Source: Rhizobium sp. SL86 (lineage in GTDB: Bacteria; Pseudomonadota; Alphaproteobacteria; Rhizobiales; Rhizobiaceae). Taken from it: 64,000 nucleotides of DNA. The stretch is from contig NZ_JAPPRJ010000001.1 in assembly GCF_026672545.1 (NCBI RefSeq), positions 2,047,501-2,111,500 on the forward strand, read 5' to 3'. How positions within the stretch are numbered: the stretch's first letter is position 1; every line of letters begins with the position of its first letter. The translations under genes and the position numbers were made by a program. Shown here one piece after another: positions 55,353-64,000 of this stretch. The notes beneath the pieces were generated by a model that saw only the letters and a program-made list of their open reading frames with translations, was not told the origin of the DNA and searched no databases.

Positions 55353-55404
55353 CGCCTGTGCCATGGGTATTTTCCGACGAGGGAAACGACCCATGGCACA
55401 GGCG
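55353..55404 (-). terminator. Long terminator hairpin after the amidase
   Basis: CGCCTGTGCCATGGGT and ACCCATGGCACAGGCG form a perfect 16-bp stem, extended inside by TTTTCC/GGGAAA. On the minus strand it is followed by TTTTC, so it should end the ABC-transporter/amidase operon. Confidence 0.8.
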
Positions 55405-55471
55405 CGAATGACTGAGAGAAAAGGCGGCAGATGGCGGGTTGGTCGCGCCTGAGGCGACCAATCGAAAGGCC

Positions 55472-56968
55472 TTACCAGGCCGGGATGAAGCCTGGGCGAT
55501 CGGCCAGGCGCGGGGCGGTTGCGAGCGCATCGAGATCGACGGCCGGCTTGCCGAATTCCGGGTCGTCGGCGAGAAGCGCCTCGATCTCGGCGGCGATCTG
55601 CAACAGGCGCAGGTCATCGAAGCGGCGCCCAACGATCTGCAGGCCGAAGGGCATGCCGAGGCTGTCTCGGCCGACCGGGATGGTGATGGCCGGATGCCCG
55701 GCAAGGGTCGAGGCATAGGCCATGGCCAGCCAATGGTAATAGCTTTTCGTCGTCACGCCATCGATCTCGCGCGGGTAGGCTTCATGCCAGTCGCGTGGGC
55801 TTATCGTCACCGCCGGGCACAAGACGAAATCGGTGGTTTCGAAGAAGACCTGCCAGTCGCGGTAATAACGCCCCTGCGCGGCCATCGCCTCATAGAAGTC
55901 GCGCGGACCGAAGGACAGTCCCTCCGCCACGTTGTCCTTGGCATTCGGCCCGAGTTTGTCCGGCGAGGACAGGAGGTATTTTTCATGGCCGATCATCGCC
56001 AGCCCGCGCAGCACGGAAAAGATGCGGTCGGCATCGGTGCAGGTCGGATGCGTCTCTTCGACCGGACCGAGGTGCGGCAGAAGCCGGGCTACGACCTTGC
56101 GGAAGGTTTCGCGCACGACCCGTTCGGTTGGGGCGAAACCGAAATCCTCGGTCACGGCGATTTTCTGGCCGGAAAGGTTGATGCGACCGGGGGCGGCGAA
56201 ATCTTCTGGCCGCCAGGGCGTCTTGCCGTCCATCACGACGGTGAAGGGGTCCAGGCGGTCGGCGCGAGCGAGCACCGATAGCATCAGTCCGGTATCGGCG
56301 ACGGAGCGCGCCATCGGGCCGCTGGTCGACAGATGCATGAGCGCTGCAACGCGCGTATTGCCGGGCACGATGCCGGGCGATGGGCGGAAACCGACAACCC
56401 CGCAAAAGGCGGCCGGATTGCGCAGGCTTCCGCCGGTGTCCGATCCCGTGGCAAGCGGGGCCATGCGTGCGGCGAGAAGCGCTGCCGACCCGCCGGACGA
56501 GCCTGCGGCGCTTTTGGTCGGATCAAAGGGATTGCCGGTTGCACCATAGACCCGGTTGATGGTGTTGCCTCCGAGGCTCCAGTCCGGATTGTTGGTCTTG
56601 CCGAGCGGGATGGCGCCGGCGGCGCGCATGGCGGCGACGATCGCGTCGTCCTTCGTGGCGATATTGTCCTTGAAGATTTCCGATCCGAAGGTCGTCGGCA
56701 GGCCCGCAACATCGATCATGTCCTTGACGCCGAAGGGCAGGCCGTGCAGTGGCCCGAGCGGCGCATCGGCCATGACCTGACGTTCGGCCTCGCGGGCCTC
56801 GTCCATGACGCGGTCGAAATCCGAAGCGACGAGCGCATTGATTGCCGGGTTGAGCTCCGTCACCCTCTTTATGCTGGCTTCCGCCAGTTCGACCGGGGAA
56901 AGCGCCTTCCAGGCAATCAGCCTTGCCGCTTCGCCAGCGCCGAGATCGGCAGGATTGCTTTTTCCCAT
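55472..56968 (-). CDS. Amidase-signature hydrolase
   Basis: The 498-residue enzyme has the Ser-cisSer-Lys triad of the amidase signature family: GLPFGVKDMIDVAG (Lys), DPTKSAAGSSGGSAALLAARMAPLATGSDTGGSLRNPA (the Gly-Ser-rich signature with both Ser). Hydrolyses a C-N amide bond; substrate unknown. Last gene of an operon with a TauE-like permease, M20 peptidase and peptide ABC importer, so it may process an imported amide or peptide. Confidence 0.92.
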   Translation of the reverse strand: MGKSNPADLGAGEAARLIAWKALSPVELAEASIKRVTELNPAINALVASDFDRVMDEAREAERQVMADAPLGPLHGLPFGVKDMIDVAGLPTTFGSEIFKDNIATKDDAIVAAMRAAGAIPLGKTNNPDWSLGGNTINRVYGATGNPFDPTKSAAGSSGGSAALLAARMAPLATGSDTGGSLRNPAAFCGVVGFRPSPGIVPGNTRVAALMHLSTSGPMARSVADTGLMLSVLARADRLDPFTVVMDGKTPWRPEDFAAPGRINLSGQKIAVTEDFGFAPTERVVRETFRKVVARLLPHLGPVEETHPTCTDADRIFSVLRGLAMIGHEKYLLSSPDKLGPNAKDNVAEGLSFGPRDFYEAMAAQGRYYRDWQVFFETTDFVLCPAVTISPRDWHEAYPREIDGVTTKSYYHWLAMAYASTLAGHPAITIPVGRDSLGMPFGLQIVGRRFDDLRLLQIAAEIEALLADDPEFGKPAVDLDALATAPRLADRPGFIPAW

Positions 56969-56984
56969 GAACTGTCTCCCTGGT

Positions 56985-57803
56985 TCAGGCCGCTGCCAGC
57001 CCGTTCATCAACATCTTGAACGCCATCACCGAAATGACGACTGCAAAAATTCGTTTCAGCATTGCTGCCGGCAAATAATGGGCAAGCCGCACGCCGAGCG
57101 GCACGGTGAGCGTCGAGACCGCGACGATCAGCCCGAGTGCCGGCAGGTTGATGTAGCCGGCGGTGAAGGGGGGCAGGTTCACAACATTCCAGCCGCTGAC
57201 GAGGAAACCAGAGACGGCGGCAAGTGAAATCAGCAGGCCGAGCCCAGAGGAGGTGGCGACGGCGCGCTGCACCGGCATGCCGTGCAGTGTCATCGCCGGA
57301 ACGCCGAAGGAGCCGCCGCCGATGCCCATCATGGCGGAGAAGAAGCCGATCACCGTGCCATAAAGGCTGGCGAGCCAGGCGTTCGGCAGTCTCTCGGCGA
57401 TCCGCCATTCCGCGCGGCCTAGCAGCATGTAGAGGCCAAGCGTCATGCCGATGCAGCCGAAGAGCAGCGAGAGGCTGGCCGAGCGCAGGCTTGCGGCGCC
57501 GAGCACGCCGAAGATCGCACCGATGGCGATGCCGGGTCCCCAGCGCTTCAGAAGTGCCCAATCGACCGCACCGCGGCGGTTGTGCATCGTCAGCGAGCGG
57601 ATGGAGTTGAAGATGATGGTGCCGCCGGAGGTGGCGACACAGACCTGCATCAGCTTGTCGCTGCCATAGCCCAGGTGTTCGAAGACGAAATACAGTGCCG
57701 GCACGATGACGACGCCGCCACCGATGCCGAGCAGGCCTGCAATCAGGCCGGCCACGGCGCCGGTGGCCGCCATAAACGCCACAAGAAGAAGCGTATCCAT
57801 CAC
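56985..57803 (-). CDS. TauE/SafE-family membrane permease
   Basis: The 272-residue protein has about eight hydrophobic segments and the two family repeats with GLIAGLLGIGGGVVIVPAL near the N-terminus and GFFSAMMGIGGGSFGVPAM in the middle. TauE/SafE proteins are thought to export sulfite, sulfonates or organic anions. It lies between the M20 peptidase and amidase genes with short gaps. Confidence 0.92.
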   Translation of the reverse strand: MMDTLLLVAFMAATGAVAGLIAGLLGIGGGVVIVPALYFVFEHLGYGSDKLMQVCVATSGGTIIFNSIRSLTMHNRRGAVDWALLKRWGPGIAIGAIFGVLGAASLRSASLSLLFGCIGMTLGLYMLLGRAEWRIAERLPNAWLASLYGTVIGFFSAMMGIGGGSFGVPAMTLHGMPVQRAVATSSGLGLLISLAAVSGFLVSGWNVVNLPPFTAGYINLPALGLIVAVSTLTVPLGVRLAHYLPAAMLKRIFAVVISVMAFKMLMNGLAAA

Positions 57804-57806
57804 GGA

Positions 57807-59195
57807 TCAACTGCCGCGCTTCAGGTTGGTGGCCTTGTCGGCAATGTCGAGGAAGAGCGCCGTCATGATGCGCATGCCTTCTTCGGCGATCGACAGCAGG
57901 GCATGCTCGTTCGGGCCGTGCTGGCCGCATTCCGCATGCGAATGCGGAATCCAGACGGTGGGCAGGCCCAGAATGTCGGTAAAGGCGTCATTCGGCAACG
58001 AACCCGCAAGGTTTGGCAGGACATGCGGTGCCTTGCCGGAGCTTGCCGCGACCGATTGCTCGACGAACTTGACCCAGGGGTGATCCGGCGAGAAACGCGT
58101 TGCCTTGAAGGCCTCGCCGCGGCCGGGCCTGACCTCCACCATCGAAAAGCCGTGGGCATCGAGATGCCGGCGAAGCGCGGGCAGGATGTCGTCCATGTCG
58201 GTTCCGACGACGAAGCGCAGCTGGCAGGTGGCGCGGGCCGAGCCGGAAATGGCGTTCTGCGGCGCTGCAATATTGCCAGCCGATATGGCAAGTACCGCCA
58301 TGGAATTCCAGCCGAAGACACGCTCCGACGGAGAAAGATCCGCTTCGCCCCAATCCGCATCGTGCCGGCGGGGCGGCAGGTCCTTGAGGGCTGCCCGGAT
58401 CTCCGGGGTAAGGCTGGTCGGACGCCATTCGGGGATCTGGATCTGCCCGCGACGATCAACGATCGTGGCAATCGCGTGGGAGAGGATGATGACCGGATCG
58501 GCAAGCAGGCCGCCGAAATTGCCCGAGTGATGGTCGCCCTCGCGCAGGTTCACGACGAGATCGAAAGACATGCCGCCGCGCGACCCCATGAACATCGTCG
58601 GTGTGTCGGCCGCCAGGCGGGGGCCGTCTGAGGCAATCAGTACATCCGCCTGAAGCGCATTGCGCTTCGCCTCGAAGAATTCGCGCAGGCCGAAGGAGCC
58701 GGTCTCCTCCGCCATTTCCAGGATGATCTTGGCGTTGAAGCCGAGCCTGCCCGTCGTCTTGATCAAGAGGTCCAGCGCCTTGATGTTGATCAGGTGCTGG
58801 ATCTTGTTGTCGGCGGTGCCGCGACCATAAAGCCGGTCGCCTTCCTGTTTCAGCAGGAAAGGATCGAGGCCCTCGCGCCAGCGATGCGCCTCGCCGTTGC
58901 AGACGTCGCCGTGGCCATAGATCAGCACGGTCGGCAGATCGTCACCCTCGTGGCGGGTGGCCAGAAGAAGCGGCGCGCCGCCCGCGCGTGGATTGTCCGA
59001 TATCTCGGTCTGAAAGCCCATGTCGGCGAGACGCGGCTGCATCTCGTCGGTGAGATAGGCCATCAGGTCTTCGGGTTTTCCTTCCGACTGGCTGATCGAC
59101 CGGTAGGCGACAAGGCGTGAAAGATCGGCGGCAAGCCCTCCCTCCTTGGCGTAATCCGACGCCCGGCTGATGATCGCGTCCCTTTGCATGTCCAT
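57807..59195 (-). CDS. M20-family peptidase/deacylase
   Basis: The 462-residue zinc metalloenzyme shows VLIYGHGDV (first metal His/Asp), LYGRGTADNKIQHLINIKAL (bridging Asp), IILEMAEETGSFGL (catalytic Glu pair), and the dimerisation domain after it, with a final HSHAECGQHGPNEH. Likely a cytoplasmic dipeptidase or N-acyl amino acid hydrolase that processes the product imported by the ABC system encoded upstream. Confidence 0.93.
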   Translation of the reverse strand: MDMQRDAIISRASDYAKEGGLAADLSRLVAYRSISQSEGKPEDLMAYLTDEMQPRLADMGFQTEISDNPRAGGAPLLLATRHEGDDLPTVLIYGHGDVCNGEAHRWREGLDPFLLKQEGDRLYGRGTADNKIQHLINIKALDLLIKTTGRLGFNAKIILEMAEETGSFGLREFFEAKRNALQADVLIASDGPRLAADTPTMFMGSRGGMSFDLVVNLREGDHHSGNFGGLLADPVIILSHAIATIVDRRGQIQIPEWRPTSLTPEIRAALKDLPPRRHDADWGEADLSPSERVFGWNSMAVLAISAGNIAAPQNAISGSARATCQLRFVVGTDMDDILPALRRHLDAHGFSMVEVRPGRGEAFKATRFSPDHPWVKFVEQSVAASSGKAPHVLPNLAGSLPNDAFTDILGLPTVWIPHSHAECGQHGPNEHALLSIAEEGMRIMTALFLDIADKATNLKRGS

Positions 59196-59201
59196 GTTCC
59201 T

Positions 59202-60854
59202 TCAAGCGGTTTCGAGCGGCGGCAATGCTGCCATGTCCGGCGCTTCCCAGCCGCGTCCGGGCATGGCGGCCAGAAGTTTGCGCGTGTAGTCGTTTTTCGG
59301 ATTGCCGAACACCTCGTCGACGCTGCCGTATTCGACGGCGTCGCCCTTCTGCATGACGAGGATGTGATCCGAGATCTCCGCGGCGACGCGAAGATCGTGG
59401 GTGATGAAGATCATCGTGAGCCCGACCCGCTTCTTGATGTCGTCCAGCAGTTTCAGCACGTCTTTCTGCACCGAGACATCAAGCGCCGACACCGCCTCGT
59501 CTGCAATCAGGATCTTCGGTTCGACCATCAGCGCACGGGCAATCGAGATGCGCTGCCGCTGGCCGCCCGAAAACTGGGAGGGGAAACGCTCGAGCGCATC
59601 TTCCTCCAGCCGGACGATCTTCAGGAGTTCCTTGGCCTTTTCCATCGCCACCTGGCGCGGCACGCCGAAATTGAGGGGGCCTTCGACGAGAAGATCGCCG
59701 ATCCGGCGGCGCGGATTGAGCGAGCCGTAGGGATCCTGGAAAACGATCTGGATGTTCTTGCGGAAGGCGCGTCGCCCGGCAGCGGTTGTCGTGTCGAGCC
59801 GGGTATTGCCGATCCATACCGAACCCTCGTCCGGTTCCGTCAGGCCCATCAGGCAACGAACCAGGGTGGTCTTGCCAGAGCCGGATTCGCCGACGATGCC
59901 GAGCGTCTGCCCCTCCAGGACGGTGAAATCGATCGGTTTGACGGCCTGAACGGTGCGCGCCGGCTTAAAGAGCGTGCGCGGCGTGCGAAATGTCTTTTCG
60001 ATGCCGGCCACCCGCAATCCGATCTCATGGTCGGTCGACGGTGTTCCCTTTGCAACATGCCGGCGCGGTACGGCATCGATCAGCATGCGCGTGTATGGAT
60101 GACGCGGTCGGTTCAGCACTTCGTCGGCCGGTCCCTGTTCGACCACCACGCCTTTCTGCATGACAAGCACCTGGTCGGCGAGTTCCGCCACCACGTCGAA
60201 ATCGTGGGTGACGAAGAGAATGCCGGCCTGCCGGCTTTCCTTCAGCTCCTTGAACATGTCGAGGATTTGCGATTGCGTCGTAACGTCGAGCGCCGTGGTG
60301 GGTTCGTCGGCAATCAGCAAACGCGGCTCCATCGCCAGTGCCATGGCAATCACGATGCGCTGGCGCTGGCCGCCGGACAGCTGGTGCGGATAGGCGTGGT
60401 AGATGCGCACCGGATCGGGAAGATGGACCTCCCGCAGAAGTGCCACCGTGCGCTCCCGCTGTTCGCTGCGCGACATGTCGGAATGGGCGCGAAACACCTC
60501 TTCGATCTGTTCGCCCACCGTGTAGCAGGGGTTGAGCGCGCTCATCGGCTCCTGAAAGATCATGCCCATGCGGGCACCACGAAGGGCCGCATGTTCATTG
60601 GCCGAGAGTTTCAGGACATCGCGTCCCTCGAAGTGGATTTCGCCGGAGGAGACGGAGAGCGCCTTCGGCAGCAGTCCCATCGTGGCAAACGAGGTGATCG
60701 ATTTTCCGGAGCCGGATTCGCCGACAATGCAGAGGATCTGGTTCTTCTTGATCTCCAGCGAGAGATTGCTGACCGCATACGGGCGGTCGCCGCCCACCGG
60801 CAGGGAAATGGTGAGATTGCGGATCGAAAGGATGGGATCGTCGGGCATCATCAT
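59202..60854 (-). CDS. Fused dipeptide ABC transporter ATP-binding protein (DppD-DppF type)
   Basis: The 550-residue protein carries two complete ABC ATPase domains. The first has Walker A GESGSGKSITS, signature LSGGQRQRIVIAMAL and Walker B LLIADEPTTALD; the second has GESGSGKTTLVR, FSGGQRQRISIARAL and ILIADEAVSALD. The second Walker B ends in DEA rather than DEP. The fused arrangement is frequent in alphaproteobacterial peptide importers. Its start shares a base with the stop of the permease gene. Confidence 0.95.
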   Translation of the reverse strand: MMMPDDPILSIRNLTISLPVGGDRPYAVSNLSLEIKKNQILCIVGESGSGKSITSFATMGLLPKALSVSSGEIHFEGRDVLKLSANEHAALRGARMGMIFQEPMSALNPCYTVGEQIEEVFRAHSDMSRSEQRERTVALLREVHLPDPVRIYHAYPHQLSGGQRQRIVIAMALAMEPRLLIADEPTTALDVTTQSQILDMFKELKESRQAGILFVTHDFDVVAELADQVLVMQKGVVVEQGPADEVLNRPRHPYTRMLIDAVPRRHVAKGTPSTDHEIGLRVAGIEKTFRTPRTLFKPARTVQAVKPIDFTVLEGQTLGIVGESGSGKTTLVRCLMGLTEPDEGSVWIGNTRLDTTTAAGRRAFRKNIQIVFQDPYGSLNPRRRIGDLLVEGPLNFGVPRQVAMEKAKELLKIVRLEEDALERFPSQFSGGQRQRISIARALMVEPKILIADEAVSALDVSVQKDVLKLLDDIKKRVGLTMIFITHDLRVAAEISDHILVMQKGDAVEYGSVDEVFGNPKNDYTRKLLAAMPGRGWEAPDMAALPPLETA

Positions 60855-61753
60855 CAGTTCCTTCCTTCCGGCGCGGTGATGTCGCGGATGCCATCGCCCA
60901 GCAGGTTAATGGCGAGCAGCAGGACAAAGAGGGCAATGCCCGGGATCGTGATCAGCCAGCTTTCGAACAGCAGCATTTCCTTGCCTTCCGAGATCATCAG
61001 TCCCCAGGACGGTGTCGGCGGCTGGACACCGAGGCCGAGGAAGGAAAGGGCTGCCTCAAGGATGATGGCATGTGCCATCTCCAGCGTCATGATGACGATC
61101 AGCGCGTTCATGACATTCGGCAGGACATCCTTCCAGAGAATGCGGGGCAGGCTTGCACCCAGCACTTCGGCGGCCGCAATGTAATCGGCCTGTCGGACCT
61201 GCATGGTGGCGCTGCGCAGCACGACGGCGAACCGGTCCCAGAGGAGCAGGCCGAGGACGGTGATGACGACGGTGAGCGAGCCGCCGAAAAGCGCGACGAC
61301 GGCCAGCGCCACGAGGGTCGCCGGAAGCGCCAGTCGGACGGAGACGAGGAACATCACGACGGCATCCACCTTGCCGCCGAAATAGCCGCCGAGCACGCCG
61401 AGCGTCGTGCCGATGACGGCGGAAATCGCGGCTGCGACGAGGCCGATCATCAGCGACACGCGGGCGCCGTAGATCAGGCGCGACAGGTAATCGCGGCCAA
61501 GCGCATCGGTGCCGAGAATGTGCTTCCACTCACCACCCAGGAAGACCGGCCGGGCCATGCGGGCCAGGAGATCCTGCTTGTAGGGATCGTAAGGCGCCAG
61601 CAACGGAGCGAGGAGGGCGATCAGTGCGACCGTCGAGACCACCAGGAAGCCGGCCATGAAACCACGGTGTTTCCAGGCCTTGCGCATCAGGAGCCGGAAC
61701 GGGCTGTCGACTGCGGCATCGCGGAGCGCGGGAGAAGAGATTGTTTGCGTCAT
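60854..61753 (-). CDS. Peptide ABC transporter permease (DppC type)
   Basis: The 299-residue inner-membrane permease has about six hydrophobic segments; the EAA loop is seen as YIAAAEVLGASLPRILWKDVLPN. The N-terminal GRDYLSRLIYGARVSLMIGLVAA stretch is typical of DppC/OppC. It follows the DppB-type gene by 1 bp. Confidence 0.94.
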   Translation of the reverse strand: MTQTISSPALRDAAVDSPFRLLMRKAWKHRGFMAGFLVVSTVALIALLAPLLAPYDPYKQDLLARMARPVFLGGEWKHILGTDALGRDYLSRLIYGARVSLMIGLVAAAISAVIGTTLGVLGGYFGGKVDAVVMFLVSVRLALPATLVALAVVALFGGSLTVVITVLGLLLWDRFAVVLRSATMQVRQADYIAAAEVLGASLPRILWKDVLPNVMNALIVIMTLEMAHAIILEAALSFLGLGVQPPTPSWGLMISEGKEMLLFESWLITIPGIALFVLLLAINLLGDGIRDITAPEGRN

Positions 61754-61754
61754 G

Positions 61755-62672
61755 TCAGGCAGCCCTCAATCTGGGATCGAGCCAGGCGTTGAGAATATCC
61801 GCCAGGAACGTGAAGACGATGTAGAACATGGAAAAGATCAGGATCAGCGCCTGCATGGTGGGCAGGTCGTTGCGCGAGATGGACTCCCAGGCAAGAAACC
61901 CGGCGCCATGCAGCGCAAAAATGGTTTCCACGACGACCGATCCGCCGAACATGAAACCGAGCTGGACCGCCGCCAGGCTGACGACCGGGATGATGGCATT
62001 GCGCAGCGCGTGTTTGAACATCACCACTCGCCAGCCTAGGCCCTTGGCGCGGGCGGTGCGGATGTAATCGGCGGAGAGGACCTCCAGCATGCCGGCGCGC
62101 GTCAGCCGCATGATGGCCGGTGTCGCATAATAACCGAGCACGATTGTCGGCAGGATGTAACCCGTCCAGGTGCGCGTGCCGGATGCCGGCACGAGGCCAA
62201 GCTGGACCGAAAAGATGACGATCAGGATCAGACCGAACCAGAAGCTCGGAATGGCCTGGCCAACGACAGCGACGGTGAGCGCCGTACGGTCAATGATCGT
62301 GTTGGGGAAGGCGGCGGCGAGAACGCCCATCGGGATGGCCAGGAGAAGCGCAAAGCCCATGCCGAGCCCGCCGACGGTCATGGTGACCGGCAGGCGTTCG
62401 GCGATCATCTGGGAGACGGGCGCCTTGAAATAATAGCTCACCCCGAAATCGCCGGTCAGCGCCTTGCCGCACCACTCGACATACTGAACGAGGAGCGGAC
62501 GGTCGAAGCCGTATTCGTGGCGAACCTTCTCGATCACCTCGTGGGTCGCCGATTCTCCGGCAATCGAGATGGCCGGATCGCCCGCCATGAACAGCAGCAG
62601 GAAGCTGATGAAGGAGACGGTCAGCGCAACTAGGGCCGCCATTCCCAGCTTCATCATGATATATTTGAACAT
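61755..62672 (-). CDS. Peptide ABC transporter permease (DppB type)
   Basis: The 305-residue permease of the DppB/OppB class has the N-terminal FDRPLLVQYVEW stretch and the EAA loop YIRTARAKGLGWRVVMFKHALRNAIIPV. Start at MFKYIMMKLGM, where the hydrophobic first helix begins, with GGAGA upstream; a longer start at 62699 is less likely. Second gene of the importer operon after the binding protein. Confidence 0.94.
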   Translation of the reverse strand: MFKYIMMKLGMAALVALTVSFISFLLLFMAGDPAISIAGESATHEVIEKVRHEYGFDRPLLVQYVEWCGKALTGDFGVSYYFKAPVSQMIAERLPVTMTVGGLGMGFALLLAIPMGVLAAAFPNTIIDRTALTVAVVGQAIPSFWFGLILIVIFSVQLGLVPASGTRTWTGYILPTIVLGYYATPAIMRLTRAGMLEVLSADYIRTARAKGLGWRVVMFKHALRNAIIPVVSLAAVQLGFMFGGSVVVETIFALHGAGFLAWESISRNDLPTMQALILIFSMFYIVFTFLADILNAWLDPRLRAA

Positions 62673-62722
62673 CGCAGTGTCTCCGACAATGGACGCCATC
62701 CGGCGCCTCGGATGCCATCGGA

Positions 62723-62753
62723 CATGGGCAGGCGTCCTTGACGCCCGCCCATG
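62723..62753 (-). other. Stem-loop between binding-protein and permease genes
   Basis: CATGGGCAGGCGTC pairs with GACGCCCGCCCATG with one mismatch around a CTT loop. No strong T-tract. In binding-protein operons such hairpins protect or partly terminate the upstream message so that more binding protein is made. Confidence 0.65.
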
Positions 62754-62769
62754 GTGCTGATGACGGGCG

Positions 62770-64000
62770 TTATTTCCAGCCGATCGCGTAGAAACGGATC
62801 AGTTCATCCGGGGTCGGAGCAAAATCGAGATCGGTGCCCATCACGTAGTTGCTCGAATAGGTCCAGAGCGGCACCCAGTAGGCCTTGTCGGCGATCTCGG
62901 AGAGCGCCTTGGAATAGGCTTCCTTGCGTGTTGCATCCTCGACGGAGGTGTCACCCTTGTCGAGCAGTGCTGCCACGTCCTTGTCGCGGGCGTCATCCTC
63001 GCCCCCCATCTTGAAGAAGGCGCTGGTGATGGCGGAGACGTCGGCGACCGAGTTCGAGCCCCAGGTCATGAAGGCCATCGGCGTGCCGTCCTTGATCCGC
63101 TTTTCGCGCAGGGCCGCATACTGCATGTAGTTGAGCTTGGCGGTGATGCCGACTTCGGCCAGCATGCCGATCATGGCTTCGGCCAGCGGCTTGTCGCGAT
63201 AGGCATAGAATTCGATCTCGAAACCCTTCGGGTAACCGGCCTCGGCCAGCAATGCCTTCGCTTTTGCCGGATCGTAGGCGTAGCTCGTCACCTTCTGTTC
63301 GCAGCCGAACTGGACGGGGGCGCAGGCGCTGTTGATCTCCTCGGACGAACCCTTCATCAGGGCCTCCAGGATGCCCTTGCGGTTGATCGCGTGGTTGACC
63401 GCCTGACGGACTTTGAGATTGGTCATCGGGTTCTTTTCGCCGGTGCGGCCGGCGGCATCGAGCGAGATGTAACCGACGCGCATGGTGGGCGCGTTGATGA
63501 TCTGGAACTTGCCCATGCTCTTCATCTTGCCGGCCTGGTCCGGCGGCACGCCCCAGGCCAGATCGATATCGCCGTTAAAGAGTTCGGCCATCTGGGTGTT
63601 GGTGTCGGGGACGGTGCGGATATCGACGGTTTCGATCTTCGCCTTCGGCTTGGCGGCAGCGAAATAATCCGGATTGCGCTTCAGCACGAAATGCTTGCCC
63701 GGCTCGACGCTCGTGATCATGTACGGGCCCGTTCCGACCGGCTTGGTGGCAACGCCCTGCTGGCCGACCTTGGCGTAATATTCATTCGGGTGGATGATCA
63801 CCGGTCCGGCGAGATATTCCAGCGCGGCAGGGAACGGTCCCTTGGTGTGGATGCGAACCGTGAACTGGTCGACCTTCTCGGCGCTGGCGATCCAGCCGGT
63901 GTTCGGCTGCGATTTGGTGCCGTTGGCTGGGTCGACGACGTAGTTCAGCGTAAAGACAACGTCGTCGGCATCGAAGGCTTCGCCGTTGTGAAACTTGACG
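62770..64000 (-). CDS. Peptide ABC transporter substrate-binding protein, 5' end outside window
   Basis: The frame runs to the right edge, so the N-terminus and signal peptide are missing; about 409 codons remain. Family 5 extracellular solute-binding protein: VKFHNGEAFDADDVVFTLNYV near the visible N-terminus, GTGPYMITSVEPGKHFVLKRNPDYF, IDLAWGVPPDQ, VRQAVNHAINRKGILEALMKG and LAEAGYPKGFEIEFY are all typical of DppA/OppA. It is periplasmic and delivers peptides or related compounds to the DppBC-type permease encoded downstream. Confidence 0.95.
   Translation of the reverse strand, partial: VKFHNGEAFDADDVVFTLNYVVDPANGTKSQPNTGWIASAEKVDQFTVRIHTKGPFPAALEYLAGPVIIHPNEYYAKVGQQGVATKPVGTGPYMITSVEPGKHFVLKRNPDYFAAAKPKAKIETVDIRTVPDTNTQMAELFNGDIDLAWGVPPDQAGKMKSMGKFQIINAPTMRVGYISLDAAGRTGEKNPMTNLKVRQAVNHAINRKGILEALMKGSSEEINSACAPVQFGCEQKVTSYAYDPAKAKALLAEAGYPKGFEIEFYAYRDKPLAEAMIGMLAEVGITAKLNYMQYAALREKRIKDGTPMAFMTWGSNSVADVSAITSAFFKMGGEDDARDKDVAALLDKGDTSVEDATRKEAYSKALSEIADKAYWVPLWTYSSNYVMGTDLDFAPTPDELIRFYAIGWK

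Overview
The window looks like a chromosomal segment of a Rhizobiaceae-type alphaproteobacterium. Pointers are an rRNA operon whose 23S gene carries a helix-9 intervening hairpin, a following initiator tRNA, an inositol catabolism cluster with an RpiR-type regulator, a complete N-acetylglutaminylglutamine amide (NAGGN) osmoprotectant operon, and an ACC deaminase. The genus cannot be fixed from the sequence alone.

Layout. Positions 1-3354 hold the 3' part of an rRNA operon (23S, 5S, tRNA-fMet). From the 3' end of tRNA-fMet to about 26162 lies an island of about 22.9 kb. It is bounded by a 13-bp direct repeat (GCCCCCGCAACCA at 3252-3264 and 26150-26162). A large serine recombinase gene runs across the right repeat and a VirD2-like relaxase sits inside, with no type IV secretion genes, so it resembles an integrative mobilizable element. 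Its cargo is: a GNAT/ASCH-like protein with a membrane partner; an IS21-family element with two extra ORFs; an HNH nuclease gene broken by an early stop; an HTH-ASCH / PIN-GNAT-ASCH two-gene module; an IS110-family transposase; and a TIR-rich block. That block contains a TIR protein divergent from a ThsB-like TIR, a TIR-SLOG operon, and a CAP12-like TIR protein paired with a UDP-GlcNAc 2-epimerase homologue.

From 26.2 kb onward the content looks like ordinary rhizobial chromosome. A carotenoid-oxygenase / racemase / nitroreductase / MFS group faces a LysR regulator. A class III aminotransferase faces an XRE-cupin regulator. The inositol genes (idhA, iolR, iolCDE, a small membrane protein, iolB, and a Gfo/Idh/MocA oxidoreductase) follow. 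Next come a Cys-rich four-helix copper-binding protein and the NAGGN operon (asnO, ngg, M42 peptidase; ngg shows a frameshift). A cellulose-synthase-like glycosyltransferase (also frameshifted) with a membrane partner, a TetR regulator, an EamA exporter, an Lrp regulator and acdS come next. The window ends in a minus-strand operon for a dipeptide/oligopeptide ABC importer with an M20 peptidase, a TauE/SafE permease and an amidase; its substrate-binding protein is cut by the right edge.

The most novel material is the island cargo: the PIN-GNAT-ASCH module with its PIN-less paralogue 5 kb away, and four TIR-type proteins with SLOG and epimerase partners, none of which has an adjacent ThsA.
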